From Thermococcus sp. (GTDB lineage: Archaea > Methanobacteriota_B > Thermococci > Thermococcales > Thermococcaceae), in assembly GCF_027063845.1 (NCBI RefSeq), contig NZ_JAMOQU010000066.1, forward strand, positions 1 to 32,113: a stretch of DNA of 32,113 nucleotides. The letters are read 5' to 3'. The notes below the pieces were generated by a model. It saw only the letters and a list, made by a program, of their open reading frames with translations. It was not told the origin of the DNA and did not search any database. Made by a program: the position numbers and the translations under genes. Of this stretch, positions 1 through 7,323 are shown piece after piece. Positions within the stretch are counted from its first letter, which is position 1, and each line of letters begins with the position of its first letter.

Positions 1-50
1 TCATCGATGACGATGTAAACGCCCGGGAACCTGTGCTTCTTAACCTTCAT
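1..50 (-). CDS. flpA: Fibrillarin-like rRNA/tRNA 2'-O-methyltransferase (5' end only)
   Basis: Only the first 16 complete codons are in the window; the gene runs off the left edge. The visible N-terminus (MKVKKHRFPGVYIVID) matches the start of archaeal fibrillarin, the SAM-dependent methyltransferase of box C/D RNPs. A GGTGAT ribosome binding site that includes the nop5 stop codon lies just upstream of the ATG at 50. The gene directly follows nop5, its known RNP partner, with 5 bases between stop and start, so the two are co-transcribed and probably translationally coupled. The identification rests on this short peptide plus context. Confidence 0.85.
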   Translation of the reverse strand, partial: MKVKKHRFPGVYIVID

Positions 51-55
51 CTACA

Positions 56-1321
56 TCACCTCTTGCCCTTCTTTTTCTTCTTACCCTTCTTATCGGGCTT
101 GCCCTTACCCTTCTTCTCCTTCCTGCCCTTCTCGTGCTTCTTGCCCTTCTTTTCCTTGCCCTTGAACTTCTTCTTTTTCTTCTCAGGCTTGGCCTTCTTC
201 TTCGGTGGGTTCGGGTACTTCTCCTTGATTTCCTTGATTCTCTGCTCGAGCTCCTTCTTGAGCTCCTCACCGATGTATTCACCAGAGAAGTAGTCAACGC
301 GAGCCGCTATGGCCAGCTTTCCAGCTAAAGCCCTCGCAATTTTACCCCTCTGCCACCAGGGCGAGCGGTTTATAGCTGGGTACTGGAAGATGACGCCGTG
401 CTTTGGCGGCTTGGCGCCCGTCCTTAGGTGCCTGAAGAGGGCCTTCTCGGCTCCAAGAACCTGTATCGTTGAAGCGGGCATCATGGCGAGCTCCTTAAGG
501 CCTCCAGCGAGGCTCATCAAGCGAGCGGCAAGCTTTGCACCGACGAGGGCCTTCAGGTTTGGAGCCACCTCGTCCATCGCCGTCTCAAGGTAGTCCTCAA
601 TCTGCTCCCTCAGCTTGTAGAGGTCGGAAATCTCGCTGGCGAGCTTCCTTATGATTTCGCTGTCGAACTTGCCGAGCGGTGCTCCCATGGACTTCTCGGC
701 CGCTTTGAGAATCTTCTCAACCTTGCCTTCCGAGAAGCCGAGCTTTTCAAGCTTCTCCCTGCTCACGTTCTCCCTCGGGCCAATTTCCTTGACGAAGGCA
801 ACGTACTGCGGGTGCTTGGGCAATATCTCGTCGAGCTCTGGGAAGTGAAGTCCGTACCACTCCCTCAGCCTCGAAACGAGCAGGTTAATGACCTTGTCAA
901 TGTCATCGAGCGCCTCGATGGCCTGTATAATCATCTTGTCGCGCGCACCGCTCTGCTCCTGTATGCGGAGCCTCGTCAGGGCAACTCCGACGGTGTAGTA
1001 CTCGTCAAACCAGTTATCGCCGAGGAACTCCTCTGGACTTGAGCGGAGCTTTTCTCCCGCCAGGTTCGGGAACTCAGCTGTTGCGTTGTAGCCGAGCTCC
1101 TTGAGCTTTCTGCTCAGCTCGGTGTCCTCCACGATGAACTCTTCATAGCCTTCTCCATTCAGCTCGTCGAGCAGGGCGAGCAGTTCGTCGCTCGGTTCTC
1201 CCTTCAAAAGCCTGTCGAGGCTTGTCTCTGGCTTTCCGCTGAAGGGTTTGCTCGCGATGAGCTTCCCGCTCTCGTCGAAGGCGTAAATCCCTCGGACGTT
1301 CTCTGCAATGTAAACCTTCAT
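56..1321 (-). CDS. nop5: Nop5 (Nop56/58-type) core protein of box C/D RNPs with long Lys-rich tail
   Basis: This is the scaffold that bridges L7Ae, guide RNA and fibrillarin in archaeal C/D RNPs that 2'-O-methylate rRNA and tRNA. The 421-residue product has an N-terminal fibrillarin-binding domain, a central coiled-coil segment (about residues 120-235), and a Nop domain with the typical GAKLAARLMSLAGGL and GVIFQYPAI motifs (about residues 255-340). A tail of 52 residues (370-421) contains 29 lysines. The ATG at 1321 is chosen over upstream in-frame GTG/ATG codons because GGTGAT lies directly before it. A TATA box on the minus strand is at about 1367-1374. Fibrillarin follows immediately. Confidence 0.96.
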   Translation of the reverse strand: MKVYIAENVRGIYAFDESGKLIASKPFSGKPETSLDRLLKGEPSDELLALLDELNGEGYEEFIVEDTELSRKLKELGYNATAEFPNLAGEKLRSSPEEFLGDNWFDEYYTVGVALTRLRIQEQSGARDKMIIQAIEALDDIDKVINLLVSRLREWYGLHFPELDEILPKHPQYVAFVKEIGPRENVSREKLEKLGFSEGKVEKILKAAEKSMGAPLGKFDSEIIRKLASEISDLYKLREQIEDYLETAMDEVAPNLKALVGAKLAARLMSLAGGLKELAMMPASTIQVLGAEKALFRHLRTGAKPPKHGVIFQYPAINRSPWWQRGKIARALAGKLAIAARVDYFSGEYIGEELKKELEQRIKEIKEKYPNPPKKKAKPEKKKKKFKGKEKKGKKHEKGRKEKKGKGKPDKKGKKKKKGKR

Positions 1322-1366
1322 GAGCATCACCTTCCTTTCTTTCCTCAGGTATAGAAGGGTGAGGAG

Positions 1367-1374
1367 TTTTAAAC
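1367..1374 (-). promoter_or_regulatory. TATA box for nop5-flpA
   Basis: GTTTAAAA on the minus strand lies about 47 bases upstream of the nop5 ATG, giving an expected start near 1345 and a leader of about 20-25 bases with the GGTGAT site. Confidence 0.5.
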
Positions 1375-1400
1375 GGTATCGGTGGAAAAAGAGGGAAAAG

Positions 1401-2390
<990 letters not shown>

Positions 2391-2410
2391 TCAGGTTTAG
2401 GAGACAGGGT

Positions 2411-2420
2411 TTATATTTTT
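2411..2420 (-). promoter_or_regulatory. TATA box for ribose-1,5-bisphosphate isomerase
   Basis: AAAAATATAA on the minus strand lies about 45 bases upstream of the ATG. The predicted start near 2390 leaves a leader of about 20 bases holding GGAGGTGAT. Confidence 0.6.
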
Positions 2421-2560
2421 TCTGAAAAGGCGCAAGAACCCGAAGGGGCTTTGAGGTGTTTTTAGTGCATCAATGTCACCAAAAGTCCTCCAGTGCCCTT
2501 AAATTGCCGAAGGAAGCCGTGTTTACCTTTGTAAAGACCAAATCTGGGCGTTGGGAAAGG

Positions 2561-2568
2561 TTTATAAC
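2561..2568 (+). promoter_or_regulatory. TATA box for the aminotransferase gene
   Basis: TTTATAAC preceded by the purine-rich BRE-like GGGAAAGG. The predicted start is about 2590. The rest of the 267-base divergent intergenic region (2370-2636) shows no other gene or clear C/D box RNA. Confidence 0.6.
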
Positions 2569-2636
2569 GAAAGACCCGAAGTTCTTAGTGTATAGATTTG
2601 GTGACGTGCTCAGGCATGTTCATTGAGGTGGTGGCT

Positions 2637-3893
2637 ATGCACGAAAAACTTGAAAGGAAGCTCGCGTCCGAGCCCCTCAACTTTGAGTCCTTCTTCTCCG
2701 AGAAGGCCCTTCAGATGAAGGCCTCGGAGATTAGAGAGCTCCTTAAGCTCGTCGAGACAAGCGATGTTATCAGCCTGGCCGGCGGTTTGCCCGCCCCAGA
2801 GACCTTCCCGGTCGAGATTATCAAGAAGATTGCCCAGGAGGTCCTCACGGAGCACGCCGACAAGGCCCTGCAGTACGGAACGACCAAAGGATTCACTCCA
2901 CTCCGCCTCGCCCTCGCGAAGTGGATGGAAAAGCGCTACGGCATCCCAATGAGCAAGGTCGAGATAATGATAGTGGCAGGTTCACAGCAGGCCCTCGACC
3001 TCATCGGAAGGGTCTTCATAAATCCCGGTGACATTGTCGTCGTCGAGGCTCCGACTTACCTCGCGGCGCTCAACGCGTTCAAATATTATGACCCAGAGTT
3101 CGTGAGCATTCCAATGGACCACGACGGAATGCGGATTGACATCCTCGAGGAGAAGCTTGAGGAGCTGAAGAGAGAAGGAAAGCGAGTTAAGTTCGTTTAC
3201 ACCGTCTCGACATTCCAGAACCCGATGGGAGTCACCATGAGCCTTGACAGGAGGAAGAGGCTCATAGAGCTCGCCAAGGAGTACGACTTCCTCATCGTCG
3301 AGGACAACCCCTACAGCGAGCTCCGCTACTCGGGCGAGCCGATTCCGCCGATAAAGCACTTCGACGACGAGGGCAGGGTTATCTACCTCGGGACGTTCTC
3401 AAAGATATTCGCCCCTGGCTTCCGCCTCGGATGGGTTTCAGCCCACCCACACTTCATAAGGAAGATGGAGATAGCGAAGCAGGCCGTTGACCTCTGTGCA
3501 AACCCCTTCGGTCAGGTTATAGCGTGGAAGTACGTCGAGGAGGGCCATCTCGATGAGCACATACCGAAGATAATCGAGTTCTACAGGCCGCGCAGAGATG
3601 CAATGCTCGAGGCCCTCGAGGAGTTCATGCCCGATGGAGTTGAGTGGACCAGGCCAGACGGAGGAATGTTTGTCTGGGTCACTCTGCCGGAGGGAATAGA
3701 CACCAAGCTCATGATGGAGAAAGCCGTCGCCAAGGGCGTCGCCTACGTCCCCGGTGAGGCCTTCTTCGCCCACCGCGACGTCAAGAACACCCTCAGGCTG
3801 AACTTCACCTACGTTCCGGAAGACACAATCAGGGAAGGCGTTAGGAGGCTCGCCGAGGTCATTGAGGAAGAAATCAAGGCCCTTAAGAAGTGA
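2637..3893 (+). CDS. PLP-dependent aminotransferase, multisubstrate/2-aminoadipate (AAT I, LysN-like) family
   Basis: The 418-residue product is a fold-type I aminotransferase that transfers amino groups to 2-oxoacids. The LysN/kynurenine aminotransferase-like subgroup is indicated by ISLAGGLPAPETFP near the N-terminus, QYGTTKGFTPLR, the PTYLAALNAF segment, YTVSTFQNPMG, and the PLP-lysine motif LGTFSKIFAPGFRLGW. The ATG at 2637 is preferred over the upstream GTG at 2598 because GAGGTGGT lies 4-8 bases before it and because the predicted transcript starts near 2590. The neighbour order fibrillarin, Nop5, isomerase, aminotransferase is, as I recall it, the order in T. kodakarensis. Exact substrate preference (aromatic, Glu, aminoadipate) cannot be read from sequence. 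Confidence 0.9.
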   Translation: MHEKLERKLASEPLNFESFFSEKALQMKASEIRELLKLVETSDVISLAGGLPAPETFPVEIIKKIAQEVLTEHADKALQYGTTKGFTPLRLALAKWMEKRYGIPMSKVEIMIVAGSQQALDLIGRVFINPGDIVVVEAPTYLAALNAFKYYDPEFVSIPMDHDGMRIDILEEKLEELKREGKRVKFVYTVSTFQNPMGVTMSLDRRKRLIELAKEYDFLIVEDNPYSELRYSGEPIPPIKHFDDEGRVIYLGTFSKIFAPGFRLGWVSAHPHFIRKMEIAKQAVDLCANPFGQVIAWKYVEEGHLDEHIPKIIEFYRPRRDAMLEALEEFMPDGVEWTRPDGGMFVWVTLPEGIDTKLMMEKAVAKGVAYVPGEAFFAHRDVKNTLRLNFTYVPEDTIREGVRRLAEVIEEEIKALKK

Positions 3894-3900
3894 GGAAAAG

Positions 3901-3907
3901 CTTTTTA
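3901..3907 (+). promoter_or_regulatory. Probable TATA box for the amidotransferase-like gene
   Basis: CTTTTTA preceded by GGAAAAG lies just after the aminotransferase stop and 35 bases before the next ATG, so the downstream gene may have its own start site near 3928. Confidence 0.4.
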
Positions 3908-3941
3908 CCCTTTTCTTTCTCAGATTTCCATCGGTGGTGGC

Positions 3942-4781
3942 ATGAAACCCCTGATAGCAATCATAGGTTCTCCCTGGACCGAGTCCCTTTCAGCCGGCAG
4001 AGCACACATAAAGCGCGTTATAGAGGCCGGCGGACTTCCAGCAGTTTTCAGCCCCGAAATCGAGCCCGAGGATATCATAGAAGTCTCCGACGGGATACTG
4101 CTCATTGAAGGACCCGACGTCCACCCGCGTTTCTACGGGGAGGACCCCTCGCCGAGCCTCAGGGAAGTTGACGTTCTTCGAGACGAGTTCGAGATTGAGC
4201 TGGTAAAGCTCGCCGTCGAGGTAGGAATTCCAATCCTCGGGGTAGGAAGGGGAATGCACGTAATCAACGTCGCCCTCGGCGGAACGCTCTATCAAGACAT
4301 CTACGACATCCCCAAGGCGATAAAGCACGACTGGAGCTTTGGAAGCACGAGGCCGGAGCAGAGGCTTCATACCATCAGAATAAAGGCGGACTCAAGATTG
4401 TACTCCATCCTGCGCGAGAGCCTGAACATCGAGGGAACAAACGAGGGATGGGCGTGGGTAAACAGCTTCCACCACCAGGCCGTGAAGAGGGTTGGAGAAG
4501 GACTCAGACAGGTTGCCTTCGCTGTTGACGGCCTGATAGAAGCTATAGAGGGCAAAGAGGGCTTCATTCTCGGCGTCCAGTGGCAGCCGGAGCACCTGCC
4601 CGAGATGCTCCCCCTGTACAGGGCCCTGGTTGAGGCCTCATTAAAGAGGCATGAGGAAAGTGACGAAATGAAGAGAAGAGCAATTGAAGCCGAAATCCGC
4701 GAGGAGCTCGCTAAGGAACAAGATGAGAGCCATCACAGCTCGGAAACGAGCGATAACCTTCCCGACACGAACCAAACGTGA
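3942..4781 (+). CDS. Class I glutamine amidotransferase-like protein (peptidase C26/PuuD family) lacking the catalytic cysteine
   Basis: The 279-residue protein has the layout of gamma-glutamyl-GABA hydrolases: MKPLIAIIGSPW start, INVALGGTLYQDI, NSFHHQAVKRVGEG, and VQWQPEH near residue 220. The nucleophile elbow, normally G(I/V)CRG, reads GVGRG; codon GGA puts glycine at residue 102 where the cysteine belongs. The QPEH His/Glu element is retained. The family hydrolyses gamma-glutamyl amides, but without the Cys this copy is unlikely to be a glutaminase. About 45 C-terminal residues form a charged, probably disordered tail. GGTGGTGGC precedes the ATG. The last 71 bases overlap the convergent radical SAM gene. 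Function is unknown; binding or regulatory use is possible. Confidence 0.85.
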   Translation: MKPLIAIIGSPWTESLSAGRAHIKRVIEAGGLPAVFSPEIEPEDIIEVSDGILLIEGPDVHPRFYGEDPSPSLREVDVLRDEFEIELVKLAVEVGIPILGVGRGMHVINVALGGTLYQDIYDIPKAIKHDWSFGSTRPEQRLHTIRIKADSRLYSILRESLNIEGTNEGWAWVNSFHHQAVKRVGEGLRQVAFAVDGLIEAIEGKEGFILGVQWQPEHLPEMLPLYRALVEASLKRHEESDEMKRRAIEAEIREELAKEQDESHHSSETSDNLPDTNQT

Positions 4782-5550
4782 TGCCACTTTCCGTTATCTT
4801 TTTCTCAGCCTCTCGCAGAATCTGGAAGCGTAGCTCTCTCGGTAGGTAGTAGTAGCCGCCAATCCTCTCCCCCCTCTCGTAGAGCGGCCACAGCTTTTCC
4901 ATCAGCTCCGGAAACTTCGCGAACATCCTCCTCTTGGAGTCGGGCCTCAGCTTGAGGGTTGAAACTGTGATGTGGCTCACGAAGCTTAGAGCTTTTAGTG
5001 TCTCGTCGAAGTCCTCCCAGGTGTAGAAGGGGATAATCGGGTCTATCCTCGCGTAAACAGGAATCCCCGCGTTCTTAGCCTTCTTCAACGCACGTATCCT
5101 CGCCTTCGGCGATGGGGCGTTCGGCTCGAGGAGCCTCGCCTTCCTCTCGTCAACCGTCGTCACGGTGATTCCAACGGCACAGCGGAGCTCGCTCAGAATG
5201 TCTATATCACGCTCGAAGATATCGGATTTGGTGAGGAGCAGACAGCGGACGTCGTGGCGTTTGAAAAGCTCAAGGACCTTCCTCGTTATCCCGAGCTCGC
5301 GTTCTACCGTCGGATAGGGGTCGGATGAGTAGGAGAGGGCTATAATGTAACGCCGGTCGAACTTTCTGAGCTCCTTCTCCAGCTTTGGTAGGAGGTTCTC
5401 CTTTGTCCTCACGCGGAAGGCGTTGGGAATATAGCTCGTTATGTAGCAGTAAACGCAGGCGTGGTCACAGCCGGTGTAGACGTTCAGCGTGTACTTGAAG
5501 GGACACGTACAGAGCTTCGCCTTCCAGGGGTCGAAGGGTCGAATGTACAT
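4711..5550 (-). CDS. Radical SAM protein, spore-photoproduct-lyase-like (COG1533) family
   Basis: The 279-residue protein carries the radical SAM [4Fe-4S] motif CDHACVYC (Cys28, Cys32, Cys35) and follows the SPL-like family pattern: YIRPFDPWKA start, ALSYSSDPYP, LLTKSDIFERDID, and VGITVTTVDE. Two further cysteines at residues 14 and 16 precede the cluster. The family cleaves SAM to a 5'-deoxyadenosyl radical; the substrate of archaeal members is unknown. There is no ribosome binding site before the ATG at 5550, and the TATA box is centred 26 bases upstream, so the mRNA is probably leaderless. The 3' end overlaps the convergent amidotransferase-like gene by 71 bases. Confidence 0.88.
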   Translation of the reverse strand: MYIRPFDPWKAKLCTCPFKYTLNVYTGCDHACVYCYITSYIPNAFRVRTKENLLPKLEKELRKFDRRYIIALSYSSDPYPTVERELGITRKVLELFKRHDVRCLLLTKSDIFERDIDILSELRCAVGITVTTVDERKARLLEPNAPSPKARIRALKKAKNAGIPVYARIDPIIPFYTWEDFDETLKALSFVSHITVSTLKLRPDSKRRMFAKFPELMEKLWPLYERGERIGGYYYLPRELRFQILREAEKKITESGITFGSCREGYRSFPSCDGSHLVP

Positions 5551-5570
5551 GACCAGAGGTTGAGGAAAGG

Positions 5571-5580
5571 GCTTTAAAAC
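5571..5580. promoter_or_regulatory. Shared bidirectional TATA element (radical SAM / OsmC)
   Basis: GCTTTAAAAC reads as a TATA element in both directions (TTTAAAA and TTTTAAA). It is 26 bases from the radical SAM ATG on the minus strand and about 30 bases from the OsmC ATG on the plus strand, in the only 57-base gap between the two genes. Confidence 0.55.
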
Positions 5581-5607
5581 TCACGCGGTAGGAACTACGG
5601 TGGTTTC

Positions 5608-6018
5608 ATGAGCGTGAAGGGTCGCGTCAAGTGGGTTGATGGAATGCAGTTCGTCGGCTCGATGGAAGATGGTGGATGCTCGATAATCCTTGGGGACGGT
5701 GGAATAAGCCCGATGAGGCTCCTTCTCCTCAGCATTGCCGGTTGCACCGCCTACGACGTCGTCATGATTCTCAAGAAGATGCGCGAGCCGATTGAGGGCC
5801 TCGAAGTTGAGATTTCCGGAGAGAGAAGGGAGGAATACCCGAAGGTCTACACCAAGGTTCACATTCACTACAGGATTTACGGAAACGTTAAGGAGGAAAA
5901 GGCGAGAAGGGCCATAGAACTGAGTCAGGATAAGTACTGCTCCGCCTCGGCCCAGGTCAAGCTGAGCGGTGCCGAGTTGACGTACTCCATTGAGATAGTG
6001 CGAGGCGATGATGAGTAA
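5608..6018 (+). CDS. OsmC/Ohr-like peroxiredoxin-family protein
   Basis: The 136-residue protein matches the OsmC family, thiol peroxidases that reduce organic hydroperoxides using two cysteines. The helix motif SIAGCTAYDVVMIL holds the first conserved Cys and SQDKYCSASAQVK the second. Length and order fit a full OsmC domain. GGTGGT lies 3 bases before the ATG. It is divergent from the radical SAM gene and convergent with guaAa; neither neighbour suggests a specific partner. Confidence 0.9.
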   Translation: MSVKGRVKWVDGMQFVGSMEDGGCSIILGDGGISPMRLLLLSIAGCTAYDVVMILKKMREPIEGLEVEISGERREEYPKVYTKVHIHYRIYGNVKEEKARRAIELSQDKYCSASAQVKLSGAELTYSIEIVRGDDE

Positions 6019-6058
6019 ATCCGTTGCGGAAAGGTGAAGAGAGGACCGACTAGCTGAG

Positions 6059-6625
6059 CTAGAGCTCCCCGCAGAGCCTCGCGAAGTTCCTGTAGACCTC
6101 GGCCCCGCGTTCGGTGTGGGAGACCTCGGGATGGAACTGGACGCCGTAGATTGGAAGGCTCTCGTGCTTCATAGCCTCAACCGGGCAGGTTTCGCTCCTC
6201 GCGAGCAGTTTAAAGCCCGGCGGGAGCTCCTTCACCTCGTCCATGTGACTCTCCCACACCTTCAGCTTCCTTGGAAAGCCCTTAAAGAGGTCGTTTTCCT
6301 CGATTATTTCAATCTCAACCAAGCTGTACTCGGCCTTCTCGCCCCTGCCGACCTTTCCCCCGAAGTGCCTCGCTATGAGCTGGTGGCCGAGGCAGATTCC
6401 GAGGATTGGAACGTTGAACTCGTCGTAGTGTTCCAGAATGGCCTCGCAGTTGCCCGTCTTGTTTATGTCGGGGCCACCTGAGAAGATTATTCCCTTCGGC
6501 TCCATCGCCCTGATTTCCTCGAGCGGGGTGGTATTGGGGATTATCTTCGCTTCAACTCCCAAATAGCGGAGCGTTCTCCAAATCCTGTGGACGTATTGCC
6601 CTCCGTTGTCCATTATAACTATCAT
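6059..6625 (-). CDS. guaAa: GMP synthase glutamine amidotransferase subunit A
   Basis: This stand-alone glutaminase subunit of the split archaeal GMP synthase delivers ammonia to GuaAb for XMP to GMP conversion. At 188 residues it is only the class I GATase domain: [17 protein letters not shown] start, nucleophile Cys in GICLGHQL, and His/Glu in [12 protein letters not shown]. The ATG at 6625 has GGGAGGTGG just upstream. The partner gene guaAb begins more than 3.5 kb upstream on the same strand because the ATPase/nuclease island and a DUF104 gene lie between them. A TATA-like sequence at the 3' end of the nuclease gene could supply an independent promoter. Confidence 0.96.
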   Translation of the reverse strand: MIVIMDNGGQYVHRIWRTLRYLGVEAKIIPNTTPLEEIRAMEPKGIIFSGGPDINKTGNCEAILEHYDEFNVPILGICLGHQLIARHFGGKVGRGEKAEYSLVEIEIIEENDLFKGFPRKLKVWESHMDEVKELPPGFKLLARSETCPVEAMKHESLPIYGVQFHPEVSHTERGAEVYRNFARLCGEL

Positions 6626-6654
6626 GAGCCCACCTCCCTAAATATCTAAATCGG

Positions 6655-6664
6655 TTATATTATT
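6655..6664 (-). promoter_or_regulatory. Candidate guaAa promoter at the 3' edge of the AT-rich island
   Basis: AATATAAC preceded by purine-rich GAAAAT on the minus strand, spanning the stop codon of the nuclease-like gene, about 30 bases from the guaAa leader. In this AT-rich context chance matches are common. Confidence 0.4.
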
Positions 6665-7323
6665 TTCATCAGATTAGTTGAATAAGAACTTGATTTCGTC
6701 TCAATTGTTTTTATAAAAACTTTAAATTCTCTACCCCAAGGTAAAGGCACTCTAATGTATTTCTTGGTTGGGCGAGTGTTATGAACAAGTTTTGCTTCAT
6801 ATTTTATGAGGTCTCCCTTAGGATAGCTACGTGTGTTATTTTTAATGTCATCTTTGTAATATGCAAATACTACCTTCCATATTCCCTCCCCATAATCAAT
6901 TTCTAAGAATCTTAAAATTGTCAAAATGAGAATTGCTGACCCAATTACTTTTTTTTCAAGATCATCATAGACCGATAGTGACTTTAATGTACTCTTCATT
7001 TCAACGAGCAATATATGCAGTTTGTGATCTTTTGTTATCACTAATAGAGAACTTTCACAGTTGTTTCCATTTTTGAATAAGTGCAGTATATCCCTATTGT
7101 CAGTCCTGATAGGTATAGGCTGATATATCTTTTTTTTAGGGACTCTAAATTCTAGAGTTTTTAATTTAGCACTTGGAGAAGTTTCATGAATTCTAATTAT
7201 CCATTCATGTTTACTATGATTAATCTCAATCCTACTTCCGCTTTCCACCAAGCTTGGAGAGAAAAATTGAGTAATTTGGGTCTTGATTTTTGAATAGTCT
7301 ATTTCAGGAATCTTCCGGGTCAT
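6655..7323 (-). CDS. Putative PD-(D/E)XK-type nuclease partner of the ATPase
   Basis: The 222-residue protein is not recognised by family name. Residues 90-110 show a pattern typical of PD-(D/E)XK nucleases: an acid after Cys (Glu90), a beta-hairpin LLVITKDHKLHILLVEMK, and the E-x-K pair Glu108/Lys110, followed by an amphipathic helix with DLEKK. This is inferred from pattern alone. The ATG at 7323 is preferred because GGTGA lies 5 bases upstream; other in-frame starts exist at 7356, 7335 and 7332. It overlaps the ATPase gene by about 20 bases, so the two are translationally coupled. Base composition is strikingly AT-rich (many AAA, ATA, TTT codons) compared with the flanking gua and pur genes, which points to horizontal acquisition. 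Alternatives: non-nuclease sensor or DNA-binding partner. Confidence 0.6.
   Translation of the reverse strand: MTRKIPEIDYSKIKTQITQFFSPSLVESGSRIEINHSKHEWIIRIHETSPSAKLKTLEFRVPKKKIYQPIPIRTDNRDILHLFKNGNNCESSLLVITKDHKLHILLVEMKSTLKSLSVYDDLEKKVIGSAILILTILRFLEIDYGEGIWKVVFAYYKDDIKNNTRSYPKGDLIKYEAKLVHNTRPTKKYIRVPLPWGREFKVFIKTIETKSSSYSTNLMKII

Noticed and set aside
33..328. Leucine/phenylalanine-rich plus-strand frames near the left edge
   Set aside because: They are the complement of the Nop5 lysine-rich tail (TTC/CTT repeats) and have no independent evidence.
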